A stretch of 64,000 bases of DNA from Bradyrhizobium sp. S69 (GCF_009766005.1 NZ_LMUK01000043.1:164568-228567), one strand, 5' to 3'. Positions 43,297-51,916 are shown, counted from the stretch's first letter. Translations and numbers: made by a program. The notes: generated by a model from the sequence alone, not told the origin.

Positions 43297-43607
43297 GGAG
43301 ACCTCCGATCCGCTGCTTGATCCGGATATAGTCTGCGACTGCTCGCTTTGCATCGGCCAGGGCACCCCATATCGCGGTGCCGCCGGCCTCGGTGTTTACG
43401 CGCAGATACTGGACCATATGCCTTGGCGTAACGCGTCCATTATATCTCTGGATGATCTGACGTGCATAATTTCTTGGCGCGGAGGCAGAATTTTGCGCAA
43501 GGCATGGGCAAAGCAGCGGAGAAACCCCATAAAATCGGCGAAAACGCCCGCGCACCGGCGCTTTATGCCCGCGCTGCCGTGGCATACAAGTTGCGTTGGT
43601 TGGGCCG
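43297..43607. other. Divergent region between the Mo hydroxylase and ABC importer operons
   Basis: About 310 nt without a gene. An AT-rich patch lies at about 43430-43470 and a possible sigma-54 promoter for the ABC importer at 43580-43594. No repeat is present. Confidence 0.5.
43580..43594 (+). promoter_or_regulatory. Possible sigma-54 (-24/-12) promoter of the ABC importer operon
   Basis: TGGCAT-N5-TTGC, with GG and GC 10 nt apart, matches the RpoN consensus TGGCAC-N5-TTGCW except at one base. Transcription would begin about 12 nt after the GC, at or just before the ATG at 43608, giving a nearly leaderless message. That ATG has no clear ribosome-binding site. With nine fixed bases a chance match somewhere in 64 kb is not rare, so this is suggestive only. 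Confidence 0.35.
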
Positions 43608-44390
43608 ATGCAGCCTTCTCCCATCCAGCTCAGCGTTCGCAACGTCCGCAAGTCGTTCCACGGCAAGGCGGGTGAAGTCCGCGTGCTCGACGACCTCTCG
43701 TTCGACATCAACGCCCGCGATTTCGTCAGCATCATCGGTCCCTCCGGCTGCGGCAAGACCACGATCTTCAATGTGATCGCCGGCCTGATCGAGCCTGACT
43801 CGGGCTCGATGCATTATCTCGGCGAGGAGATCGACAGCCTGCGCGGCCGCGTCGGCTATATGATGCAGAAGGACCTGCTGTTTCCCTGGCGCACCGTGCT
43901 CGGCAACGTGCTTTTGGGCCTGGAGACCCGCGGCGTCGACCGCGTCGAGGCCGAGGGCAAGGCTCGCGAATACCTCAAGGGCTTCGGGCTGGCCGGTTTT
44001 GAAAACGCCTATCCGAAAACATTGTCGGGCGGCATGCGCCAGCGCGTGGCGCTGATCCGCACGCTGATCATGGACCCTGATATCCTGCTGCTCGACGAGC
44101 CGTTCTCGGCGCTGGACTACCAGACGCGGCTCTATCTCGAGGGCGTGCTGAAGGACGCGGTGGAGACCTATCACAAGACCGTTATCCTGGTGACGCACGA
44201 CATCGACGAGGCGGTCGCGCTGTCGAAGCGCGTCGTCGTGCTCTCAGGGCGCCCGGCCCGGGTCAAGATCGTGCACGACATCGATATATCGGCGAGTTCG
44301 CCGATCGCGGCGCGCAGCGACAGCCGCTTCTCCGGCTACTTCCACGCGCTATGCGCCGAGCTCGACATCCAGACCGAGAAGACCGCGTGA
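43608..44390 (+). CDS. ABC transporter ATP-binding protein, NitT/TauT (SsuB-like) family
   Basis: ATPase of 260 residues. Walker A GPSGCGKT at 44-51, the Q-loop in MMQKDLLFPWRTV, signature LSGGM at 139-143, Walker B ILLLDEPF, and the H-loop in LVTHDIDEA are all intact. The family imports nitrate, sulfonates, taurine, pyrimidine precursors or similar small anions. The start at MQPSPIQ is preferred over an ATG 12 nt upstream. Its stop overlaps the GTG of the permease (GTGA). Confidence 0.93.
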   Translation: MQPSPIQLSVRNVRKSFHGKAGEVRVLDDLSFDINARDFVSIIGPSGCGKTTIFNVIAGLIEPDSGSMHYLGEEIDSLRGRVGYMMQKDLLFPWRTVLGNVLLGLETRGVDRVEAEGKAREYLKGFGLAGFENAYPKTLSGGMRQRVALIRTLIMDPDILLLDEPFSALDYQTRLYLEGVLKDAVETYHKTVILVTHDIDEAVALSKRVVVLSGRPARVKIVHDIDISASSPIAARSDSRFSGYFHALCAELDIQTEKTA

Positions 44391-45241
44391 CCATTACCCT
44401 TCCCGGCACGGCGCCCCTGCCGAAGCGCAAGACACGCCGCGCGCGACGTCGCTTCAATTTCGACACCTCGCTCGGCCGTGCCGTTTTACAGGCCGCAGCG
44501 GTGATCGGCTTCTTCGCGCTGTGGGAAATCGGCGTGCGCGCGGGGTGGATCTCGGCCTTTCTGGTCGGCTCGCCGTTCGGCATCTTTGCCGATGGCAGCA
44601 AGATGCTGATGAGCGGCGACCTTGTGTCCGACACCTGGTACACGCTGTTCGAGGCCATTCTCGGCTTTGTCATCGGCACCATCTTCGGATCATTGCTGGG
44701 TTTGGCGCTATGGTATTCGGCCTTTGTGGCGCGGCTGGTCGAGCCGTTTATCGTGGCCATCAACAGCGTCCCGAAAATCGCGCTGGCGCCGATCGTGGTG
44801 CTGTGGTTCGGAACAGGTCTGGTCTCCAAGGTGATGCTGTCGGTGTCGCTGACCGCGATCGTGGCGCTGATCGCAGCGTATCAGGCCGCCAAGGACGCCG
44901 ACGTCGATCTGCAATCGCTGATGATCTCGATGGGCGCCGACAAGCATCAGGTGTTCTTCAAGGCGGTGGTGCCCTCGACCCTGCCGTCGATCATCGCCAC
45001 GTTCCGGATCAATATCGGCTTTGGCCTGGTCGGCGCTGTGGTCGGCGAGTTCATCTCGTCGCAGCGCGGGCTCGGCCACCTGATCTATACGGCGTCCAGC
45101 CTCTACGATCTCAACACGGTGTGGGTCGGCCTGTTCACGCTGATGATCATGGGGTTCGTGCTGTATTACGTGATCGACATCATCGAGCGCACCAGCCTGC
45201 CCTGGAAGCAGTCGAACACCGTCCATCAGGTTCAGGTCTAG
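44387..45241 (+). CDS. ABC transporter permease, NitT/TauT (SsuC-like) family
   Basis: Permease of 284 residues with about six membrane helices and the EAA-like loop YQAAKDADVDLQSLMISMGADKHQVFFKAVVPSTLPSI, which contacts the ATPase. The basic N-terminus (PKRKTRRARRRFN) is cytoplasmic. It starts at a GTG overlapping the ATPase stop; longer frames lie inside the ATPase gene. The binding-protein gene follows after a repeat-filled gap of 301 nt. Confidence 0.92.
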   Translation: MTITLPGTAPLPKRKTRRARRRFNFDTSLGRAVLQAAAVIGFFALWEIGVRAGWISAFLVGSPFGIFADGSKMLMSGDLVSDTWYTLFEAILGFVIGTIFGSLLGLALWYSAFVARLVEPFIVAINSVPKIALAPIVVLWFGTGLVSKVMLSVSLTAIVALIAAYQAAKDADVDLQSLMISMGADKHQVFFKAVVPSTLPSIIATFRINIGFGLVGAVVGEFISSQRGLGHLIYTASSLYDLNTVWVGLFTLMIMGFVLYYVIDIIERTSLPWKQSNTVHQVQV

Positions 45242-45542
45242 AGCATGATGAGATGAGATTAGATCAAGCCATAGCAGCGATGGGAACGCGCTCCCTCTCC
45301 CACCCAACTCGGGTTTACCCGAGTTGGGCATCATATCGATCGAAGTCGGATATATCCGACTTCGAATGGGAGAGGGTTGGGGTGAGGGGTTACGGCCTCT
45401 CGTTAAGCGCCCCTCACCCGATTTGCTGCGCAAATCGACCTCTCCCCGGCGGGGAAAGGTGGGCTGAAATGCCGGCCAGACCAACTCAATCAAAAGCCAT
45501 CCCGCTTTAGCCATATCAATGTCCCGAATACGGAGATTTCAG
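45242..45542. other. Gap in the ABC operon filled by a repeat C copy and two strong hairpins
   Basis: No gene. It holds the repeat at 45291-45464 with two added near-perfect hairpins (45303-45328 and 45340-45365). GGAG lies 8 nt before the binding-protein ATG at 45543. The hairpins could act as an RNA stabiliser or attenuator between the permease and binding-protein genes. Confidence 0.55.
45291..45464. repeat. Dispersed palindromic repeat C, copy 2, with two inserted hairpins
   Basis: The outer part (CTCCCTCTCCCA ... GGTGAGGGGTTAC ... CGACCTCTCCCC) matches copy 1 at 39123. Inside, 45303-45328 is an 11-bp stem with a TTTA loop, and 45340-45365 is a perfect 26-bp palindrome centred on GGATATATCC. 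Confidence 0.75.
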
Positions 45543-46511
45543 ATGTCGTTGCCCATGCGTATCGCCCGCGCCGCCGCGCTACTATCATTGCTGCTGGCGA
45601 GCCCGGCGCTTGCCGACAACAAGAAGGTGGTGCTGTCGCAGGCGTTCCAGTCGATGCTGTATCTGCCGCTTTACGTCGCGATCGACGAGGGCTTCTTCAC
45701 GCAGCAAGGCGTCGATCTCACCAAGGAAACCGCGGGCGCGCCGACGGTGGCGCTCTCGGCGGTGATTTCCGGCAGCGCGCAGTTCTCGATCCACGGCCCG
45801 GAATGGACCGCGATCGCGGCGTCCAAGGGCGCGCCGGTCGACATCATCGCCAATGTCGTCAATGGCGCTGCAGTGTGGATCGCGACCGCGCCGGATTTCA
45901 AGTTCGACAGCATCAAGGACATCAAGGGCCAGAAGGTCGTCACCGGCCTGATGCCGACCACCAGCACCTCGCTGTTCATCAAACTGCTCAAGGAAAACGG
46001 CATGGACGCCAAGACCGACGTCGACATGATCCAGGTCGCGATCGGTTCCGAGCCCGGGCCGTTCGTCGCCAAGCAGGCCGATGTCGCGGTGATGTATGAG
46101 CCGGGCCTCGACCAGGCCGTCGCCAAGGGCATGAAGGTCGTGCTCGGATTTCCGAAATCCTACGGCGCCTACGCCTTCTCGGCGGTGACCGCGCGCAACG
46201 ACGTCGACCCCGATACGGCGCAGCGTGTGGTCAACGCCATGGAAATGGCGATGCGCTTCATGGCCAAGGAACAAGCCAAGACCGTCGAGATCGCGAAAAA
46301 GGAATTTCCGACGCTCGATCCAATGGTGGTGGAATCCGCCGTCAAACGCATGCTCGCCGACGCCGTCTATCCGCCCAGCGTCGACATCAGCGCCGATGCG
46401 CTGAAAGTCGCGATGGACACCCAAATCGCGCTCGGCAATCTGGCCAGCCAGCCCGACTATAAAGCGTTCGTGGTGAAAAAATTCATCGAACCCGCGGTCG
46501 CAATGAAATAG
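45543..46511 (+). CDS. ABC transporter substrate-binding protein, NMT1/THI5-like (NitT/TauT)
   Basis: Periplasmic binding protein of 322 residues with a Sec signal (MRIARAAALLSLLLASPALA). The mature part starts DNKKVVLSQAF and shows LPLYVAIDEGFFTQQGVDL, the hallmark of the NMT1/THI5-like, SsuA/TauA group. The start at 45543 (MSLPMRIARA) has GGAG 8 nt upstream; an ATG eight codons earlier is possible. Together with the ATPase and permease it forms a complete importer; the ligand is unknown. The amidase downstream may process the imported compound. Confidence 0.92.
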   Translation: MSLPMRIARAAALLSLLLASPALADNKKVVLSQAFQSMLYLPLYVAIDEGFFTQQGVDLTKETAGAPTVALSAVISGSAQFSIHGPEWTAIAASKGAPVDIIANVVNGAAVWIATAPDFKFDSIKDIKGQKVVTGLMPTTSTSLFIKLLKENGMDAKTDVDMIQVAIGSEPGPFVAKQADVAVMYEPGLDQAVAKGMKVVLGFPKSYGAYAFSAVTARNDVDPDTAQRVVNAMEMAMRFMAKEQAKTVEIAKKEFPTLDPMVVESAVKRMLADAVYPPSVDISADALKVAMDTQIALGNLASQPDYKAFVVKKFIEPAVAMK

Positions 46512-46542
46512 CTTCGCGCAAGCGAAACTTTCGCGGACTCGT

Positions 46543-46665
46543 CCTGCCCGGGCTTGACCCGGGCATCCACGTCTTGACGGCATTGCCTAGACAAAGACGT
46601 GGATGGCCGGGACATAGGCGAGCGGAAGCGACGCCGTCCTTCGGACGGCTATGCCCGGCCATGGA
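46543..46665. repeat. Palindromic repeat E between the binding-protein and amidase genes
   Basis: CATCCACGTCTT (46564-46575) pairs perfectly with AAGACGTGGATG (46594-46605), flanked by CCCGGGCTTGACCCGGGC and a GCCGTCCTTCGGACGGC hairpin near 46640. Similar sequence (CCCGGCTCAAGGCCGGG) begins the window at position 13. Confidence 0.7.
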
Positions 46666-46675
46666 GTACCCAATT

Positions 46676-48016
46676 ATGACCGATCCTGCCGCCCGCTCCG
46701 CGCTGCAATCCGGTGCGGGACTGCTCGAACTGCTGCGCCTGTTCCGGGGCAACCCGGCCGCGGCCGATCATTACGCGGCGGCCTGCCTGGAGCGAGCCAG
46801 CGAGGTCGAGCCGACGCTGAAAGCGTTCGAGGTTCTTCCCTCCGATACCACGCGGCGGCCGGGGCCGTGGTCCGGCATTCCCGTAGGGATCAAGGACATC
46901 ATCGCGACCTCGGACATGCCGACCACCAACGGCTCGCCGATCTACCGGGATCACGTGCCGAGCGCGGATGCCTGGGTGGTCGAGCGCCTGCGCAATCTCG
47001 GCGCCACGATCTTCGGCAAGACCGTCTCGACCGAATTCGCCTGGCGACAGCCGGGACCGACCGTCAATCCGTGGAACTCCAAGCATACGCCGGGCGGATC
47101 GTCGTCGGGATCAGCGGCGGCGGTCGCGGCCGGGCTGGTTCCGCTGGCGCTGGGCAGCCAGACGCTGGGCTCGGTGGTGCGGCCCGCCGCGTTCAACGGC
47201 GTGGTCGGCTTCAAGCCGAGTTTCGGCGCGATCCCGCGGCTCGGCGTGCATCATCTGAGCCCATCGCTCGATCATATCGGCTTCTTCGCGCGGCGGGTCG
47301 ACGACGTCGCGTTCGCGCTGTCGCAGCTTGCAGGCTCAAGCGACCGCGATCGCCACGGCCGGTCGCTACCGAACTTCCAGGTCGATATCGATCAAGGCGT
47401 GTCACCGCTCGCCGCGCCACGGCTCGCGATTGTCCGCTTCGCGAAATGGGCGAAGGCGGAAGCCGAACAGCAGCAAGTATTCGATGTCGCTATCGCCACG
47501 CTGCGCGATGCGGGCGCGGTCATCGCGGAGATTGAACTCGCCGAACTCGATCGCACGAACTGGAGCGCGATCAACACCATTCTCACCAGCGAGGGCGCTG
47601 TGATCTTCGCCGAGCTGGTGGCACGCTATCCCGATCGCAGCAGCGACCATTTGAAGTCGCTGGTCGAAACCGGCAACGCGCATTCCGCGACCGATTATCT
47701 TGCGGCCAAGGCGTCGCAGGACAAATTGCGCGATGCGTTCACCGCCGAGATGTCAGGCTACGACGCGGTGCTGACGCTGCCGGCGTTCGGCGAGGCGCCG
47801 AAGGGACTGAGCTATACCGGCGACGCCGAATATTGCGCGCCGTGGACCCTGCTCGGCGTGCCCGCTTTGTCGCTGCCGGCAGGTTTCGGCAAGAATGGTC
47901 TGCCATTGGGTGTCCAGATCGTCGGACCGTACCGGGAAGATTATCGCACGCTGCGCGTCGCGAAGTGGGTCGAAAGCGCGCTGGCGTTCGAGCCGGGTAT
48001 CGCCAAAGGCTGTTAG
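46676..48016 (+). CDS. Amidase (amidase signature family)
   Basis: Amidase of 446 residues. Lys73 (VGIKDI), the GGSSSGS loop at 140-146 and Ser166 in GSQTLGSVVRP form the Ser-cisSer-Lys catalytic set; TLGS replaces the common TGGS. It hydrolyses C-N bonds of carboxamides. The start is MTDPAARS at 46676, with GGAG 10 nt upstream. It follows the ABC binding-protein gene by about 165 nt. The last 175 nt occur again, slightly altered and out of frame, at 49151-49325, and the final seven codons differ between the copies. Confidence 0.9.
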   Translation: MTDPAARSALQSGAGLLELLRLFRGNPAAADHYAAACLERASEVEPTLKAFEVLPSDTTRRPGPWSGIPVGIKDIIATSDMPTTNGSPIYRDHVPSADAWVVERLRNLGATIFGKTVSTEFAWRQPGPTVNPWNSKHTPGGSSSGSAAAVAAGLVPLALGSQTLGSVVRPAAFNGVVGFKPSFGAIPRLGVHHLSPSLDHIGFFARRVDDVAFALSQLAGSSDRDRHGRSLPNFQVDIDQGVSPLAAPRLAIVRFAKWAKAEAEQQQVFDVAIATLRDAGAVIAEIELAELDRTNWSAINTILTSEGAVIFAELVARYPDRSSDHLKSLVETGNAHSATDYLAAKASQDKLRDAFTAEMSGYDAVLTLPAFGEAPKGLSYTGDAEYCAPWTLLGVPALSLPAGFGKNGLPLGVQIVGPYREDYRTLRVAKWVESALAFEPGIAKGC

Positions 48017-48199
48017 CGGACTGTTCAATGGCGCGATGCACCAATGATGAGGGTTTACCTTGGACGGTAAAAAGCCACTTGGAGGTGGCCCAAGATCGAC
48101 AGCCTGTTCGATTACCTGGATATCCCAAAACTAGCCCACAGCATCATCGCAACGGACATCAATGCGATCACGACCAATATCCATGGAATATCCAGATTT

Positions 48200-49015
48200 T
48201 TATCCGGCAACGATCCGCCCCTTCACAGCATAGAGATCGGATGGAGCATAAGACCGAAATTTCTCGACGACAGCCAAGTCCGCCGGCGGATCGCCTAATA
48301 CCGAGCTTTCCTCAAGGATTTTGAAACCGGCTTCCTTAAAAAGGCGCAGATAATCGCTGTGACGCAGCCGGTTCACATATTGCATGCCAGAATTGTATTT
48401 GGCCCAATCGGCATCGCTGTAGCGCAGGAAATTCAAGCGAGAGATCCGGCGATCAGACCTGGCATAGTGATCGCTGTAGTCGATCGAATGCGTGGTTATT
48501 CCGCTAGTGACAGCTCGCAGACCAGTCAGTAGCTCGACAAGCTGCTCAGGTGGCACGTGCTCAAGAACCTCATTGGAGCAGGAGCAATCGACCTTTTCGT
48601 CGTTCGCCGTGGCGTAATGCGGTGCACGATAATCAATGCCAAATCTCTCAAGATCATCCCAATGCTGAAATTTGACGCCATCTGCCAGCAAGTGATCGGC
48701 AGCGTGCTGGATAAGATCGAGCTTCGCCAAGCGGATCACATCGGAGGCAATGACCTTGCCGACGCCGAGTCGCCGCAATCCAAGTGGCACCGCCAGATCG
48801 CGACCGGCTCCGACTTCCAGCACGGTTGCGGGCGATCCACCTGCATGCCGCGCAAAATCATCCGTGACTCGGCGTGCTATCCCGAGAAGAGAATCCAGCG
48901 TTGATGCCCGCCGCGGCCAGTTCTTTGTTACATGACGCTGCAGGAAATAATGCGCCTGAGCGCCTCCCGGTAAATCGAGAGCGCGGAACGCCAATGCTTT
49001 GAACCGCCAGTTCAT
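48200..49015 (-). CDS. Class I SAM-dependent methyltransferase, lower-GC, probably acquired
   Basis: Protein of 271 residues. Motif I is VLEVGAGRDLAVPLGL, a post-I acidic DVI is in KVIASDVIRLAKLDLI, and CSNEVLEHVPPEQLVELL is the typical 'evLeHv' of polysaccharide- and lipid-type methyltransferases. RFLRYSDADWAKYNSGMQYVNRLRHSDYLRLFKEAGF is the C-terminal part. The base composition is visibly more AT-rich than its neighbours, and the gene lies between an intact amidase tail and a truncated copy of it, so recent acquisition is likely. Start ATG at 49015. Confidence 0.87.
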   Translation of the reverse strand: MNWRFKALAFRALDLPGGAQAHYFLQRHVTKNWPRRASTLDSLLGIARRVTDDFARHAGGSPATVLEVGAGRDLAVPLGLRRLGVGKVIASDVIRLAKLDLIQHAADHLLADGVKFQHWDDLERFGIDYRAPHYATANDEKVDCSCSNEVLEHVPPEQLVELLTGLRAVTSGITTHSIDYSDHYARSDRRISRLNFLRYSDADWAKYNSGMQYVNRLRHSDYLRLFKEAGFKILEESSVLGDPPADLAVVEKFRSYAPSDLYAVKGRIVAG

Positions 49016-49124
49016 GGCGGCCAAACCTATAGACAGCAGAGGTTAAAGACAACCCAGGGTTACGTCTTCTGGCGCGCACTACGAACACGCCGCGCAGACG
49101 TTGGTGCAGGACCCACCTGCACCA

Positions 49125-49337
49125 ACCATTTGAAGTCGCTGGTCGAAACCGTGGACCCTGCTCGGCGTGCCCGCTTTGTCGCTGCCGGCAGGTTTCGGCA
49201 AGAATGGTCTGCCGTTGGGTGTCCAGATCGTCGGACCGTACCGGGAAGATTATCGCACGCTGCGCGTCGCGAAGTGGGTCGAAAGCGCGCTGGCGTTCGA
49301 GCCGGGTATTGCGAGGGTTGGTTAGCGCTGTTCACGC
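49125..49337 (+). pseudogene. Truncated, frameshifted duplicate of the amidase 3' end
   Basis: 26 nt matching 47646-47671 are joined directly to sequence matching 47842-48016, so 170 nt are missing and the frame is broken. Over 47842-48000 only one mismatch is seen in 159 nt, but the last 16 or so nt before the stop differ at several places. Similarity (GTTAGCG ... CTGTTCA) continues a few nt past the stop. The junction has a 3-nt CCG microhomology. Confidence 0.88.
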
Positions 49338-49349
49338 CAACGTTAAAGT

Positions 49350-49480
49350 TCGTCGTTCCGGGACACGCCTCTTGGCGGGGGCCCGGAATCCATAACCCCT
49401 GTGGCAGCGTTCAGCACCGAACAACAACACAGGGAGTATGGATTCCGGGCTCGCGACTTCGTCGCGCCCCGGAATGACAG
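49350..49480. repeat. Palindromic repeat F ('CCCGGAATCC' type)
   Basis: GCCCGGAATCCATA (49381-49394) pairs perfectly with TATGGATTCCGGGC (49437-49450), and the outer parts GTCGTTCCGGG and CCCGGAATGAC are also inverted. It borders the stop codon of the aldolase gene and may end its transcript. Confidence 0.75.
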
Positions 49481-50509
49481 CTACGCCGCCTTCTTGCCTT
49501 CCAGCTCCGCCTTCCACTGCCCGAGCGCCGCGAGCGAATTCATCTGCGCGCGATGGCTGAACGCCTGTTGTCCGGCAGGAACGTTTTCGAGCTTGCCGGC
49601 CCAGGCGTGCTGGGGCGCGGCCTGCAGCGCGCGGCCGTAGGAGAAGGTCAGCTTCCACGGCAGGCCACCGATCTTGTTCATGGCGTCGAGATGGGCGGTT
49701 GCCTCCTCATCGGATTGGCCGCCGGACAGGAACGCGATGCCGGGCACCGCCGCCGGCACGCAATGCTTCAATAGCCGGATGGTCTTTTCCGCGACTTCCC
49801 CGGCCGGCGCCTGCTTGGCGTTCTTCTTGCCCGAGACCACCATGTTGGGCTTGAGGATCATGCCTTCGAGCGCGACGCGCTGGATCCGCAATTCCTGGAA
49901 CACCTTGTTGAGCACGCGCTGGGTGACGTCATAACAGCGGTCGATATCGTGATCGCCGTCCATCAGCACTTCGGGCTCGACGATCGGTACGATCTGCGCC
50001 TCCTGGCACAGCGCCGCATAGCGCGCCAGCGCATGCGCGTTGACGGAGATCGCGGTCATGCTCGGAATGTCCTTGCCGATGTCGATCACCGCACGCCATT
50101 TCGCAAAGCGCGCGCCCTGCTTGTAGTAGGCCGCGAGCCGCTCGGCGAGCTTGTCGAGGCCGACCGTGACGAGTTCGCCCGGGCAGGCCGGCAGCGACTG
50201 CGTGCCCTCATCGACCTTGATGCCGGGGATCGCGCCCGCCTGCTCGATCAACTTGACCAGCGGCGTGCCGTCCTTGGCTTTTTGCCAGATCGTCTCGTCA
50301 TAGAGGATGACGCCGGAGATGCATTTCGACATCGCGTCCTTGGAGCGGAACAGCATCTCGCGATAATCGCGCCTTGTATCTTCGGTGGATTCAACCTTGA
50401 TCGCGTCAAACCGCTTCTTGATGGTGCCGCCGGATTCGTCGGCCGCGAGAAGTCCCTTGCCCGGCGCCACCATGGCCTGGGCCACCTTGTTGAGATCGGA
50501 AAGGTTCAT
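49481..50509 (-). CDS. fba: Fructose-bisphosphate aldolase, class I
   Basis: Schiff-base aldolase of 342 residues splitting fructose-1,6-bisphosphate to DHAP and glyceraldehyde-3-phosphate. The N-terminus GKGLLAADESGGTIKKRF is diagnostic for class I. Later come GVILYDETIW, VEPEVLMDGDHD, the Schiff-base lysine in EGMILKPNMV, and FLSGGQSDEEAT. GGGAG 6 nt upstream fixes the ATG at 50509; a longer frame upstream is not protein-like. Confidence 0.95.
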   Translation of the reverse strand: MNLSDLNKVAQAMVAPGKGLLAADESGGTIKKRFDAIKVESTEDTRRDYREMLFRSKDAMSKCISGVILYDETIWQKAKDGTPLVKLIEQAGAIPGIKVDEGTQSLPACPGELVTVGLDKLAERLAAYYKQGARFAKWRAVIDIGKDIPSMTAISVNAHALARYAALCQEAQIVPIVEPEVLMDGDHDIDRCYDVTQRVLNKVFQELRIQRVALEGMILKPNMVVSGKKNAKQAPAGEVAEKTIRLLKHCVPAAVPGIAFLSGGQSDEEATAHLDAMNKIGGLPWKLTFSYGRALQAAPQHAWAGKLENVPAGQQAFSHRAQMNSLAALGQWKAELEGKKAA

Positions 50510-50620
50510 CGCTGTCTCCCGCAGGCTGTGAATTTTCTGAATTGAGAACGATTTGGGCGGTAAATCGTTGCAGCCGGCAGCATAGGCAAAGCCGGCCGGC
50601 CGCTCAAGCGCGGCCATGAC

Positions 50621-50675
50621 TATACGAAAATGGCTATGCGAATACGCTATCCGAACATGGCCATGCGAATATGGC
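50621..50675. repeat. Four imperfect 13-14-nt tandem repeats upstream of the aldolase gene
   Basis: Units at 50621, 50635, 50648 and 50662 follow the pattern TAT-x-CGAA-x-ATGGC. They lie about 110 nt from the aldolase start and 100 nt from the divergent hydrolase start, so they could be a regulator-binding array. Confidence 0.5.
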
Positions 50676-50774
50676 GCTCGATAAACCCGCTTTGACCGTG
50701 TATTTCTGGCGCATCGGCCACAACGGCCGATGCCGCCCCTCAAGCGGTCAAAAACAGTCCAGGGAAGTCTGACG

Positions 50775-51833
50775 ATGCCCGCTTTTGCCTTGCGCGTGCT
50801 TTCGCTCGCGTGCCTCACCGCCACCGCAATCCTGATGAATCCCACCGCCCAGGCTGCCAGCCCAAAACTCGAGACCACCGATGTCATGATCCCGTCGGGA
50901 GACCCCGGAATCGAGTTGTTCGTCCGCAACAAGCATCCCGTGGGCATGAAGAATTTCCCGTCCGACCGCATCCTGCTGTTCGTGCATGGCGCGACCTATC
51001 CGGCCGAAACCGCGTTCGACCTGCCGATCGAAGGCGTCTCGATGATGGATCTGATCGCCGGGCGCGGCTTCGACGTCTATCTGGTGGATGTCAGGGGCTA
51101 TGGCCGCTCGACCCGGCCGCCGGAAATGAGCCAGCCGCCGGAGGCCAACAAGCCGATCGTATCGACCGAGGTCGCCGCGCATGATTACGGCGTCGCGGTC
51201 GATTACATCCTGAAAAAGCGCGGCGTGTCGAAAATCGACGTGATGGGCTGGTCGTGGGGCACCTCGATCGTCGGCCTCTACACCAGCGAGCACAATGCGA
51301 AAGTCGACCGCCTGGTGCTCTATGCGCCGCAATGGATCCGCACCGAACCGCCCGCCGCCGACCTGCCGCCGCTCGGCGCTTACCGGTTGGTCTCCAAGGA
51401 GTCAGCCAAGGAGCGTTGGCTGAAAGGCGTGCCCGCCGACAAGCAGGCCGACCTGATTCCGCCCGGCGTGTTCGATGCCTGGGCGAACGCGACCTGGGCC
51501 ACCGATCCGGAGGCCTCGAAGCACACGCCGCCGATGCTGCGCGCCACCAATGGCGTCGGCCAGGACAGCCGAAATTACTGGAGCGCCGGCAAAGCGCAAT
51601 ATGATCCCGGCAAGATCACCGTGCCGACCTTGATCCTGCATGCCGAATGGGATGCCGACCTGCCGAGCTATCTGGCGCAGAACTATTTCAAACAGCTCAA
51701 GAACACGCCCTACAAGCGCATGATCGAGCTCAGCGAAGGAACCCATACGGTGATGATGGAAAAGAACCGCATGCAGTTCTTCCATGAGCTGATGGGTTTT
51801 CTCGATGAAGACAAGCCGCTGGCCTTGAAGTAA
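50775..51833 (+). CDS. Secreted alpha/beta hydrolase
   Basis: Protein of 352 residues with a Sec signal (MPAFALRVLSLACLTATAIL, cleavage near AQA). The alpha/beta-hydrolase core shows FVHGATYPAETAF, VDVRGYGRSTRPP, the nucleophile elbow GWSWGTS, a late acidic residue in HAEWDADLPSY and the catalytic His in EGTHTVMM. Esterase or lipase-type hydrolysis in the periplasm is likely; the substrate is unknown. AGGGAAG lies 8 nt before the ATG. Confidence 0.9.
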   Translation: MPAFALRVLSLACLTATAILMNPTAQAASPKLETTDVMIPSGDPGIELFVRNKHPVGMKNFPSDRILLFVHGATYPAETAFDLPIEGVSMMDLIAGRGFDVYLVDVRGYGRSTRPPEMSQPPEANKPIVSTEVAAHDYGVAVDYILKKRGVSKIDVMGWSWGTSIVGLYTSEHNAKVDRLVLYAPQWIRTEPPAADLPPLGAYRLVSKESAKERWLKGVPADKQADLIPPGVFDAWANATWATDPEASKHTPPMLRATNGVGQDSRNYWSAGKAQYDPGKITVPTLILHAEWDADLPSYLAQNYFKQLKNTPYKRMIELSEGTHTVMMEKNRMQFFHELMGFLDEDKPLALK

Positions 51834-51916
51834 GCGGCCGCGATTCAAACAATCTCTCGGCGGGTCGTCCCGGCCCAGCGCGCAATTGCGCGTAAGGCGC
51901 CGGGACACACCGGAAC

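Larger units (their letters stand above)
49016..49480. other. Intergenic region with a truncated amidase-tail copy and a palindromic repeat
   Basis: No working gene. It holds the amidase fragment at 49125-49337 and repeat F at 49350-49480. Open frames here are frameshifted amidase sequence and repeat. Confidence 0.75.

Noticed and set aside
48093..48299. A plus-strand frame with a protein-like stretch beginning KIDSLFDYLDIPKLAH
   Set aside because: It has no plausible start and its second half is antisense to the well-supported methyltransferase C-terminus. The first half could be a remnant of another gene, but I cannot support it.
50621..50675. Possible CRISPR-like array
   Set aside because: Units are 13-14 nt with no spacers and are imperfect; this is a tandem repeat, not CRISPR. 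No cas gene was seen anywhere.
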